A stretch of DNA of 64,000 bases from an uncultured Collinsella sp. (lineage in GTDB: Bacteria; Actinomycetota; Coriobacteriia; Coriobacteriales; Coriobacteriaceae), in the NCBI GenBank assembly GCA_900542825.1, contig UQOY01000004.1:102953-166952 (forward strand). The letters are read 5' to 3'. The notes under the pieces were generated by a model, which searched no databases, was not told the DNA's origin, and was given only the letters and a program-made list of their open reading frames with translations. The position numbers were made by a program, and so were the translations under genes. This document shows, one piece after another, positions 7,927 to 15,032 of this stretch (the first letter of the stretch is position 1; each line of letters starts with the position of its first letter).

Positions 7927-9044
7927 TACTCATGCCATAAAACGCGGTCGCGGATGTACTCGCCCAGCATGGGCACGGTAAACCGGACGAGACCGTATCC
8001 GGCAGCCTCGATGACGCGCTCGCGAATCAGGCTTGCGCGATATTTACTCGCCCAGCTTTGGGTACGTTCGCAACGCTCAATGATATCCGCCATGCGCGTC
8101 GGCTTGCCCCCGTCAGCCGCCATGGCCTCGATAAATAGGCGCTGCGGACTGCGCAACCCGTAATACAAGGGGGCGTCGACTGCTTCATAGAACTCGGAGA
8201 CGGCATCCGCATGGCCATCCTCGACATCGCGCCTTTCGATGACCTGCGAGCCACGCCGGACAGCAGACCTCCACATGTAATATCCCACCAGCTGAACCAT
8301 ATAGGGATGCCCCATGCTCTTGCGCGCCGCAAGGTCCGCCGTCTCCGCATCAACGCAAAGACCAGCGCCTTTGACCGTCTGGATATATGAATCGCGCACT
8401 TTGGGCAAAGAAATCGCCCCCAGCGTACGCTGCTGGGCACGCCGCAAAAACGTCACGCTCGGCTCTTCGAGCAGATCGTCAACCATACTGGGTAAGCCGG
8501 CGAACACCAGCGCAAGACCGCGCTGGTCGCTATCGGACAAGCCCGTGGCATCCTGATCTCCGAGCACCTGCTGATAGAGAACGGCAAGAGCCGCCAGCTC
8601 CTCGATAGACGCCGATTGTGCCTCGTCAATCGCAAACAGCAAGCCCTTTCCCGGCCCGAGCTTCTTGAGGCACTCGTTGACCAGCCCTCGCAACGTCTCG
8701 CCCTTTGCCCGCGCCGCCTCGACCGACATCCGGCCAAACGACGGCCCGAACTCCATTGACGTCACAACGGGTTTATTCGAGCGAAGCGCGTCGGCCAAGC
8801 GGTCGCATAAGCCAAGCGAAGCGGAATCGGAGACAACCGCCCATCCGCGCTCACTAGCTAAACGCTGCAGCTCCCGCAAGAGAACCGTTTTGCCGCAGCC
8901 GCGGTTTCCCGTAATGAGCATGAGCCCGCCCGGCGCTCCGGCGCCGTTATCGAGCCCTTCCTCAAAATCTTCGATGACCGACTCGCGGCCGATGAGTACC
9001 GGGGGCCGCTTGCCAGCAGTGGGCTTAAAGGGATTTGGATTCAT
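7926..9044 (-). CDS. AAA+ ATPase with C-terminal winged helix (paralogue 2)
   Basis: This 372-residue protein shares its plan with the product of 3635-4735: Walker A GNRGCGKT at residues 46-53, Walker B GLLFAIDE at about 134-141, the segment VTFLRRAQQRTLG and a C-terminal helix-turn-helix (KPTRMADIIERCERTQSWASKYR). GAGGAGG precedes the ATG. Its upstream region has three tandem 10-bp repeats, suggesting a dedicated regulator. Its function is unknown. Two paralogues flanking a UvrA-like gene and an acetyltransferase suggest a duplicated, still maintained unit, but I cannot assign a pathway. Confidence 0.8.
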   Translation of the reverse strand: MNPNPFKPTAGKRPPVLIGRESVIEDFEEGLDNGAGAPGGLMLITGNRGCGKTVLLRELQRLASERGWAVVSDSASLGLCDRLADALRSNKPVVTSMEFGPSFGRMSVEAARAKGETLRGLVNECLKKLGPGKGLLFAIDEAQSASIEELAALAVLYQQVLGDQDATGLSDSDQRGLALVFAGLPSMVDDLLEEPSVTFLRRAQQRTLGAISLPKVRDSYIQTVKGAGLCVDAETADLAARKSMGHPYMVQLVGYYMWRSAVRRGSQVIERRDVEDGHADAVSEFYEAVDAPLYYGLRSPQRLFIEAMAADGGKPTRMADIIERCERTQSWASKYRASLIRERVIEAAGYGLVRFTVPMLGEYIRDRVLWHE

Positions 9045-9078
9045 GTCGGCCTCCTCGGATTGGCAAACCCTGGTAACA

Positions 9079-9108
9079 GTTATACCAACTTATACCGAGT
9101 TATACCAA
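9079..9108. promoter_or_regulatory. Three tandem 10-bp repeats upstream of ATPase paralogue 2
   Basis: GTTATACCAA, CTTATACCGA and GTTATACCAA follow each other without spacers, 34-64 bp upstream of the ATG on the opposite strand. The period is one helical turn, so a protein could bind all three on one face of the DNA. On the gene's strand each unit contains GGTATAA, which also resembles a -10 box. Confidence 0.6.
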
Positions 9109-9112
9109 TAGC

Positions 9113-9143
9113 CTGTGACAAAGGAGCTGTCCCTTTGTCACAT
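9113..9143. repeat. 31-bp GGGAC-core palindrome, copy 5, containing a stop codon
   Basis: CTGTGACAAAGGA and CCCTTTGTCACATG arms. The reverse-strand stop codon TGA of the ribosomal-protection gene (9138-9140), and the ATG before it, lie inside the right arm, so the element supplies the end of the protein. Confidence 0.85.
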
Positions 9144-11141
9144 GTGGCCGAAAAACTCCGCGTCTGCTGCTCGCCAGGAGCGGAAGGTGGCGGGATCGAT
9201 CTTTACGTGCGCCGCGGCGGGTACGTCGTACCACTTGACGGTATAGCCGGCGCCGTGAGAGCAAAAGACCGAATCGGGCGTGTTGGGCAGATCGGCCTCG
9301 GGCTCATAGGCGGCCGTCTCGATTACGCGCTCGGCATCATGGCAAGCCGCATAGCCGGCGAACTCCAGGTACAGATGACCGCGACCGCTCGTGTAGGCAG
9401 CCACCTCCAGCGCATAATCCTGCACCTCGGATGCCGGCACGCGACCCACAAGCTTCGCCCGGTCTTCCGCCATCGTCGGCGGCTTGTACTCGGCGCCCAT
9501 GCGCGTGGCATCCGAGAGCGCCCGGCCCACGCACTCCCCCGGCACCTCGAGCTCAAAGTGATACCACGGCTCCAGCAGCACGGCTGCGCCGACCTCACGC
9601 GCCTGCATCAAACCCTGGCGAATCGCGCGGTACGTGGCCTGGCGAAAATCGCCGCCCTCGGTGTGTTTGGCATGCGCGCGGCCGCCCGTAAGCGTAATGC
9701 GCACATCGGTGATGGGCGAGCCGGTCAGCGCGCCCAGGTGATCGCGCTCCATGGCGTTGGTGAGTGCCAAACGCTGCCAGTTAAGATCGAGCTCGTCGGT
9801 CGAGGTCACGGTGCCAAACTGCACGCCCGAACCCGCTGGCAACGGCTCCAGGCGCAAATGCACCTCGGCATAGTGGCGCAGCGGCTCAAAGTGGCCCACG
9901 CCCTCGACCGGCTGCGAAATAGTCTCCTTATAGAGAATGCCGCCAGACTCAAACTCAACCGAAAGGCCAAAGCGATCGACCAACACCCGCTGTACGACCT
10001 CGAGTTGCACGGCGCCCATCAACTGCAAATGAATCTGCTCGAGATGCGTATTCCAGCTTACGCCGAGCATAGGATCTTCATCCGCCAACTCAGTCAATGC
10101 TTTGAACACCGTGTGGACGTCGTGTTCGCCCGGAAGCACCGTATAGGTGAGAACTGGCGCAATGACGGGCGCATCGCCCGCAGGCTCCGCGCCCAGGGCG
10201 TCCCCTGGGCGAACGTGCGCAAGACCCGTCACGGCACAAATACCGCCAGCAGCAACTTCTTGGGCAAGCTCATACTTCTCGCCGTTATAGATGCGGACCT
10301 GATCGACCTTCTGCCCCCATGCCTCGGCGCCGGAACGTCCGTCAATCATCTGTTTGGCATGCAGCGTGCCGCCGGTCACTTTAACCCAAGCCAAGCGCTC
10401 GCCACGATCCCCGCGGCTGACGCGATAGACGCGCGCGGCAAACTCCGGGAGCCACGCCTGTTCGCGCATCAGCGCGCATATGCCATCCAGCAGCTCGTCC
10501 ACGCCTTGGTCCTTGAGAGCCGAGCCGGCAAAGCAGGGAAATAGCTTGCGCTCGGCAACCATGCGCGACAGCGTTGCAACAGAAAGCTCGCCCGCCTCAA
10601 GAAACTCCTCGAGCGCCGCCTCGTCCAACGCAGCAGCGTCCTCCTGAACGGCGCCGCCCGCCAGCAGTTCGCTGGCATCCAGGCAGCCCTCGGAAAGACG
10701 TTGCCCAAGTTGTGCCAGCAAAACCTCGCGGCCGGGATTCTCCAAATCGATTTTGTTGATATAGATGAACGTCGGAATGTCATAGCGCGCAAGCAGGCGC
10801 CACAGGGTTTCGGTGTGCCCTTGTACGCCGTCGTTGGCGCCCACAACCAAAATCGCGTAGTCGAGTGCGCGCAATGTACGCTCCGCCTCGGCAGAAAAAT
10901 CGACATGGCCGGGAGCGTCCACGAGCATAACGTGGGTATCGCCGTGGTCGAGTACTGCCTGCGACGAGAAGATCGTGATACCGCGCTCACACTCAATCTC
11001 GTTCGTATCCAGATGCGAGTCGCCATCGTCAACGCGGCCGCGCTTGCGAATGCGGCCCGCGTTAAACAGCATGGCCTCGGCCAGCGTGGTCTTGCCGGCA
11101 TCGACATGCGCCAAGATTCCAACGACCGCTTGCTTCGACAT
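9138..11141 (-). CDS. Tet(M)-like ribosomal protection GTPase / EF-G-like protein
   Basis: A translational GTPase of 667 residues. The G domain shows AHVDAGKTT (G1, residues 11-19), RGITI (G2), DAPGHVDF (G3) and NKID (G4), and the EF-G-like domains II-V follow. The order and length match the Tet(M)/Tet(O)/Tet(W) group (about 640 residues), but the sequence looks divergent and chromosomal, so tetracycline resistance is only a possibility. Related housekeeping GTPases act on stalled or drug-bound ribosomes. AAGAGGAGAG precedes the ATG at 11141. The last codons HM-stop are provided by the 31-bp palindrome. Confidence 0.85.
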   Translation of the reverse strand: MSKQAVVGILAHVDAGKTTLAEAMLFNAGRIRKRGRVDDGDSHLDTNEIECERGITIFSSQAVLDHGDTHVMLVDAPGHVDFSAEAERTLRALDYAILVVGANDGVQGHTETLWRLLARYDIPTFIYINKIDLENPGREVLLAQLGQRLSEGCLDASELLAGGAVQEDAAALDEAALEEFLEAGELSVATLSRMVAERKLFPCFAGSALKDQGVDELLDGICALMREQAWLPEFAARVYRVSRGDRGERLAWVKVTGGTLHAKQMIDGRSGAEAWGQKVDQVRIYNGEKYELAQEVAAGGICAVTGLAHVRPGDALGAEPAGDAPVIAPVLTYTVLPGEHDVHTVFKALTELADEDPMLGVSWNTHLEQIHLQLMGAVQLEVVQRVLVDRFGLSVEFESGGILYKETISQPVEGVGHFEPLRHYAEVHLRLEPLPAGSGVQFGTVTSTDELDLNWQRLALTNAMERDHLGALTGSPITDVRITLTGGRAHAKHTEGGDFRQATYRAIRQGLMQAREVGAAVLLEPWYHFELEVPGECVGRALSDATRMGAEYKPPTMAEDRAKLVGRVPASEVQDYALEVAAYTSGRGHLYLEFAGYAACHDAERVIETAAYEPEADLPNTPDSVFCSHGAGYTVKWYDVPAAAHVKIDPATFRSWRAADAEFFGHM

Positions 11142-11445
11142 GGCTCTCCTCTTATTGCAAGCCCATCGCACGCGGCAACGGGCACCCTCGTTCCACACTG
11201 GATGATACAATTTACGAGCCGGCGGGCGAAGCGGGCCCTATCCCCCGACCGAGCTCATCGTCCCGCGTTGCCGCGCGGCGATTTTCGTAGGTTCGCGCCT
11301 TGCGAAAGCCGGCACCTCCCCTTTTTGTCTGCCCGGGTTCATCTGGGGCGGTGACAACGCGAGCCCCACAACGACGCGTTTACCAAAAATGGCCCCACTC
11401 GGGGCCATTTTCATTTCGATGAAACGCTGGTATGTGACTCGGCCT
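11142..11445. other. Intergenic region with one terminator hairpin
   Basis: About 300 bases upstream of the ribosomal-protection gene. They hold its untranslated leader and presumably its promoter (not clearly readable), and the hairpin at 11386-11411. I see no open frame with a ribosome site on either strand. Confidence 0.5.
11386..11411. terminator. Intrinsic terminator after the second GNAT gene
   Basis: A perfect 11-bp stem (AAAATGGCCCC and GGGGCCATTTT) with a 4-base loop. Read leftward the stem ends in CATTTTTGG, giving the T-tract expected for the leftward GNAT gene that stops at 11446. Confidence 0.8.
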
Positions 11446-11934
11446 TTATGCCTCGCGCAGCCAATCAAACGCGACGCGCGGCGTACCGTCCGACACATGC
11501 ACGACGCCGGCACGCTTAAACCCGGCCTTGGCAATGGCGCCCTGCATGGGCAGGTTGTCTTGGTGTGTGTCGATACGCAGATGGTCGATGCGTTCCTTGG
11601 CAAAGGCAAACATCGCAGCCGCGACGCCATGCGTGGTGCCGTCGGATGCCACGCGATGCAGCACAGCATACGGGGCATCGCTGCGCCACTGGCCGCCCTC
11701 GATCGCATCGTAGGAACTGTCCGGCCCCGGCAGAAAGGCAAACGTCGCCACCACGCGTCCGTCTTCCTCGCACACATAGCTACCGCCCGCGGCAATATCG
11801 CTTTTGAGCTGCTCGGCCGAGGGCGTGCCCTCGGGCCACTGCGTCGCGTTGCTATGCGCGCGCATAAAAGCGCGGGCCGCGTCATAGATAGCCATGACGG
11901 CGGGAATGTCGGTATCGAGGGTTTTTCTGATCAT
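11446..11934 (-). CDS. GNAT family N-acetyltransferase
   Basis: The product has 162 residues and opens with IRKTLDTDIPAVMAIYDAARAFM, a common GNAT start. It includes the acetyl-CoA-binding stretch VASDGTTHGVAAAMFAFAKE and the C-terminal part in which NLPMQGAIAKAGFKRAGVV is the conserved last-third motif. This subgroup usually acetylates small amines or amino acids, with the substrate unknown. I take the ATG at 11934 (GTG at 11937 is an alternative), with GAGG upstream. It is divergent from the small Cys-rich gene at 12012, and both share a palindromic operator candidate between them. Confidence 0.85.
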   Translation of the reverse strand: MIRKTLDTDIPAVMAIYDAARAFMRAHSNATQWPEGTPSAEQLKSDIAAGGSYVCEEDGRVVATFAFLPGPDSSYDAIEGGQWRSDAPYAVLHRVASDGTTHGVAAAMFAFAKERIDHLRIDTHQDNLPMQGAIAKAGFKRAGVVHVSDGTPRVAFDWLREA

Positions 11935-11955
11935 CACGCGGCGACCTCACGTTTA

Positions 11956-11987
11956 TTGGTATCACTTTGATTGAGCAATGATACCAA
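11956..11987. promoter_or_regulatory. Inverted repeat in the divergent GNAT / Cys-rich gene region
   Basis: TTGGTATCA and TGATACCAA are perfect 9-bp inverted arms 14 bp apart, centred between two divergent starts, so a dimeric regulator could control both. The half-site TTGGTAT also occurs in the tandem repeats at 9079-9108. Confidence 0.55.
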
Positions 11988-12011
11988 CGTTTGGAAAGGG
12001 GCGCGAAGCAG

Positions 12012-12308
12012 ATGGGAAGCAAAAAGCGAGCCGCCTGGACAAAGGCCAAAAGCGAGTTTTTGGGCGCTGCTACCGGCGGCGATATGAGCGACCTGTTTGC
12101 ACGCGAGGACGAGCGTCGCGACGCCCTGGACGCCGAGCGCGATGAGGCCTGGCGCTACAAATCGTGCGAGTGCAAAAACCGTTACGACACGCGCGCCGAG
12201 GCCGAGGCAGTTATGGCCGACTGCGAAAACCGCGGACGCCGCGGGCTGGCCTGCTACAAATGCGAATACTGCGGCGGCTGGCACCTGACGTCGCACCCTT
12301 GGAAATAG
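12012..12308 (+). CDS. Small Cys-rich (zinc-ribbon-like) hypothetical protein
   Basis: The 98-residue protein is basic and alanine-rich at the N-terminus (MGSKKRAAWTKAKSEFLG). It ends in a cysteine cluster, CECKNRYDTRAEAEAVMADC then CYKCEYCGGWHLTSHP. The spacing C-x-C, then C-x2-C-x2-C-G-x2-H resembles a small zinc-binding fold. I do not recognise the family. AAAGGGG lies 10 bp before the ATG at 12012; a TTG in frame at 11991 is a weaker start. It may be a nucleic-acid-binding protein (inference from the basic N-terminus and zinc motif). Confidence 0.7.
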   Translation: MGSKKRAAWTKAKSEFLGAATGGDMSDLFAREDERRDALDAERDEAWRYKSCECKNRYDTRAEAEAVMADCENRGRRGLACYKCEYCGGWHLTSHPWK

Positions 12309-12356
12309 ACCCCGCATCGGCACGGCACTGACGGAGCGCCAACCGTCGCACGCAAG

Positions 12357-13061
12357 CTACGGGCGCGGCGGCACCAACACATCGTAACGAATGGCCTTGC
12401 CCGCAAGTTGATAGCTCGGCTTAACGCCAGCAAGCAATGCCCCCTTCACCGGCCGCTTGATAACGACCTTGCGCGGGTGCACCGCAAGCGCGGCTTCGAC
12501 CAGCGACTCCTCATCGGCGCACGGCTGTTCCAGATGGTGCAAGAGTTGGAACTTCTTTTTAACCGCCGCGCTCTTGGTACGCCCGGGAAACATGGGATCC
12601 AGATACACCACGTCGGGAGCGGTGAGATCGCCCTGCTCGATCAGCTCAGCTGTATGGCGAAGGCCGGCAATGCTGTCCTCGCCCGCATGCAAGCGCATGC
12701 GCGCCACGGCTGTCGCAAGCGCCGGATCATCTGCCGCGCGATCCAAGGCATCCTTGAGGAGCGCCGCGATCACGCAATCCTGCTCATACAGATCGACGGT
12801 AAAGCCCACGGCCGCCAACAGCAGCGAATCCTCGCCAAAGCCTGCCGTGGCATCAATCGCCCATGGTTGCTCGATGCCTTTTGTGCGCGCAGCCTTCACC
12901 AGTAGCTCTTGCTGCAAACGGCCCCGTTTGAGCCGCGGAAGCATGCGGGTGAAATCGGCGCGCAGCTCCATCGCGCCGTCGGTGAGCGTGAGACCCTCGG
13001 ACTTCCCGGTCAGCTCAAGCCCCGCGGCCCGAGCAACAAAAAAGGGATCGGCGACACCCAT
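12357..13061 (-). CDS. rsmJ: 16S rRNA (guanine-N2)-methyltransferase RsmJ
   Basis: The 234-residue product matches RsmJ, which methylates G1516 of 16S rRNA with SAM. The SAM-binding motif DATAGFGEDSLLLAAVGFTVDLYEQD occupies the first half, and VVYLDPMFPGRTKSAAVKKK carries the DPM(F/Y)P catalytic motif of this family. The C-terminal HPRKVVIKRPVKG is also typical. The ATG at 13061 has AAGGAG upstream. A tiny membrane-protein gene lies 63 bp upstream on the same strand. Confidence 0.9.
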   Translation of the reverse strand: MGVADPFFVARAAGLELTGKSEGLTLTDGAMELRADFTRMLPRLKRGRLQQELLVKAARTKGIEQPWAIDATAGFGEDSLLLAAVGFTVDLYEQDCVIAALLKDALDRAADDPALATAVARMRLHAGEDSIAGLRHTAELIEQGDLTAPDVVYLDPMFPGRTKSAAVKKKFQLLHHLEQPCADEESLVEAALAVHPRKVVIKRPVKGALLAGVKPSYQLAGKAIRYDVLVPPRP

Positions 13062-13124
13062 GGACACTCCTTAACAAGCAAAACGAATACGTGAGCGCCG
13101 TTTATGCCGGCACCCAACCGTCCG

Positions 13125-13268
13125 CTATTGTCCCACATGCGACATGGTCCACAGCATCCCAATGCAAAGCACCGCCATCAATCCCGTGCACACGGCAGCG
13201 ATCACAGAATCACCCATGCGCCTTCCCAACGACCGCGGCTCACGCACTTGCTTGACTCCGTACATCAT
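13125..13268 (-). CDS. Small single-span membrane protein (47 aa)
   Basis: A 47-codon frame starts ATG-ATG at 13268 behind an excellent AAGGAGGA site at 3-bp spacing from the ATG pair. The product has a basic N-terminus (MMYGVKQVREPRSLGRRMG) and one hydrophobic helix (SVIAAVCTGLMAVLCIGMLW), with the last residues SHVGQ. The family is unknown. It is co-oriented with rsmJ, 63 bp upstream of it, so the two could be co-transcribed. Ribosome site, basic-then-hydrophobic layout and clean stop support a real gene. A short frame like this could also occur by chance. Confidence 0.6.
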   Translation of the reverse strand: MMYGVKQVREPRSLGRRMGDSVIAAVCTGLMAVLCIGMLWTMSHVGQ

Positions 13269-13495
13269 GGCTCCTCCTTCGGTCCAGCTCTTACCATGGC
13301 CCCATCATCGCAGCGCCGCGCATACGCTGCCATCGATTTGGCTTACGCCCAGCTTTCCTTTTTGAAAGGTTGGACCGTGCAGGCAAGAGACGCTTTCAGG
13401 CGTATGCATCGCCGCGTTGAACTACAATGTGCTTCACCATATGTGCAGCACATAGGGTGCGCCAGGTTGGCGTACTCGTATCGAAAGGACCAGTC

Positions 13496-13897
13496 ATGAG
13501 CTTCACTCGCAAGACTCTCAAAATCCTTGCCCTGATTTATTTTGTTCTGGGCATCGCCAGTCTCGTCATTGGAATCGCCGGCATCGCGACCGGCAAGTTC
13601 GAGTCCGCCTACGGGCCGAACGCCATGCTCGCCGCGGCCGTGATTATCGTCAAGGGCCTCATCGATCTCGCCGCAGGCGTTGCGGGCATCAAGGGCGCCA
13701 ACAAGCCTTCGCAGGTAGGCGGCGCGTTTAAGCTCGGTATTGTTGCCGCGGTCGCCACGCTTGCCCAGGCGGTGCTCACGCTTCCCGCACTCGGCGGCGA
13801 CTCCATCAACTTTGGCGCCTTTGTCATCGTGGTGTACGACCTGTTCTTTGTTCAGCAGGCACATGAGGTTAAGGCCGAGAACAAGGACCGCCTGTAA
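13496..13897 (+). CDS. Four-helix membrane protein of unknown function
   Basis: The product of 133 residues has four hydrophobic segments (about residues 10-30, 48-66, 75-95 and 105-122) and short loops with little charge. GAAAGGA precedes the ATG at 13496. The glycine- and alanine-rich helices (IASLVIGIAGIATGKF, LAAGVAGIKGANKP) resemble small integral membrane proteins common in Actinomycetota, and no catalytic motif is visible. It is monocistronic: a strong terminator follows at 13936-13971. Confidence 0.75.
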   Translation: MSFTRKTLKILALIYFVLGIASLVIGIAGIATGKFESAYGPNAMLAAAVIIVKGLIDLAAGVAGIKGANKPSQVGGAFKLGIVAAVATLAQAVLTLPALGGDSINFGAFVIVVYDLFFVQQAHEVKAENKDRL

Positions 13898-13935
13898 GCG
13901 CTCGCTTCTCATAACCTCTGAAGCCAAGCAACTAA

Positions 13936-13971
13936 AAAGGGCCGATCGCGCATCTCCGCGGTCGGCCCTTT
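13936..13971 (+). terminator. Intrinsic terminator after the four-helix membrane protein
   Basis: AAAGGGCCGA and TCGGCCCTTT pair, with an inner CGCG/CGCG stem. The TTTA run follows on the plus strand, fitting the gene ending at 13897. Confidence 0.85.
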
Positions 13972-13988
13972 ACGTTTGCCCAGATAAA

Positions 13989-14024
13989 ACCTGCCAAAAT
14001 AAACCTGTCCCTTTTTGGCAGGTT
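13989..14024 (-). repeat. Variable-arm palindrome with GGGACAGG core, 1 bp after rlmA stop
   Basis: The arms ACCTGCCAAAA and TTTTGGCAGGT form an 11- to 12-bp stem. Read leftward, the hairpin contains GGGACAGG and ends GGCAGGTTTTAT, so it could act as the rlmA terminator. It shares its core and position with the 31-bp palindromes but its arms are different. Confidence 0.7.
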
Positions 14025-14025
14025 G

Positions 14026-14841
14026 TTAGCTGTGGCGGTACTCGGCGATGATGAAGTCGATGTCGGTTTGAAGGGTGTCCAAATTTGCCAGGCGCTTTTT
14101 GTCGACGGGGCGCGTGCGGTAGTAGTACGGCGTCATCTGGAACACCGCCTCGATGTCGGCCTGGGTCTGAAGCGTAATATTCGCAGACACCCGCTGCGTT
14201 CCGACTAACTCGAGCTCAGTGGTCTTCGGCAGCTTCTCGTCATTGAGATATGGCGTGTCGTAGAGCACCTCCTTGAGCCCAAACAGATGACGGGCACCCG
14301 GCACCACGGTATAGAGCGAGCCCTCTGGCGCCAGCACGCGGGCAAACTCACGCTCGTTAAAGGGAGCGAAGAGCTCGGTCACCATATCGAAGGCGCCGTC
14401 CGCCACGGGAACGTCCTTCATATTGGCCACGAAGTAGGTCGCATCGCCGCGCTTGGCGGCAAGGCGCACCATCTCTTTGCCCAGGTCGAAACCGTAAGCA
14501 TCCACGCCCGGCACCGCGCCCATGGCGCTGGTGTAGTAGCCCTCGCCGCAGCAAATATCGAGCAAGGTCAGCTGCTTGCCCGTAGACACCCCGTGCTCTG
14601 CCGCCCGCTCGTGCACCAGCTCGACCATCGCATCGCGCAACGGCGTGTAGTATCCACGGTTCAGAAAGTCACGACGGCTGCGTGCCTGCGACTTGGGATC
14701 GCCCATGGAGTCGCCGCTCTTGGACGAGCGCAACAGATATAGATAGCCCTCGCGCGCACGGTCAAACCGGTGTCCGCCCGCGCATGCAGCACCGCGCTCG
14801 TCGTCCACCAACGGCTCATGGCAAACGGGACACAACAACAT
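14026..14841 (-). CDS. rlmA: 23S rRNA (guanine-N1)-methyltransferase RlmA-type
   Basis: The product of 271 residues starts with a zinc finger (CPVC-x16-C-x3-H, MLLCPVCHEPLVDDERGAAC), a hallmark of RlmA, which methylates G745/G748 of 23S rRNA. It then shows the SAM motif LLDICCGEGYYTSAM at about residue 95 and the family's GDSMGDPKSQARSRRDFLNRG stretch. The C-terminal part has FRMTPYYYRTRP. AAGGAG precedes the ATG. Some RlmA relatives contribute to macrolide sensitivity. Which of the two guanines is modified cannot be read here. Confidence 0.85.
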   Translation of the reverse strand: MLLCPVCHEPLVDDERGAACAGGHRFDRAREGYLYLLRSSKSGDSMGDPKSQARSRRDFLNRGYYTPLRDAMVELVHERAAEHGVSTGKQLTLLDICCGEGYYTSAMGAVPGVDAYGFDLGKEMVRLAAKRGDATYFVANMKDVPVADGAFDMVTELFAPFNEREFARVLAPEGSLYTVVPGARHLFGLKEVLYDTPYLNDEKLPKTTELELVGTQRVSANITLQTQADIEAVFQMTPYYYRTRPVDKKRLANLDTLQTDIDFIIAEYRHS

Positions 14842-14921
14842 GGCAACTCCTTAGCGCGAACAACACAACGCCCACCATTGTCGCACGCCTTCCCCACCTA
14901 GTCATAGAAGAGACAAGGAGT

Positions 14922-14964
14922 GTCCCCAAGTGCCGGCAGAAAAGGAACGTCCCCAAGTGCCGGC
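14922..14964. repeat. 16-bp direct repeat pair, GTCCCC core, between rlmA and MATE
   Basis: GTCCCCAAGTGCCGGC occurs at 14922-14937 and 14949-14964. The same words (AAGTGCCGG, GGGAC) recur at 28504-28578. It looks like a degenerate relative of the palindrome family. Confidence 0.6.
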
Positions 14965-15032
14965 TGAATGCATTAGGAGTATCATCGTCTGCGCAAATAA
15001 GCACGAAAGAGCATATTAGAGATTGAGAGCGT

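Noticed and set aside
9060..10544. Open frame of 494 codons opposite the ribosomal-protection GTPase
   Set aside because: Antisense shadow of a conserved GTPase with no start signal.
9138..11141. Acquired tetracycline resistance gene
   Set aside because: The protein is Tet(M)-like in plan but looks divergent and sits among ordinary genes with no mobile element; the safer call is a ribosomal-protection-type GTPase of unknown drug range.
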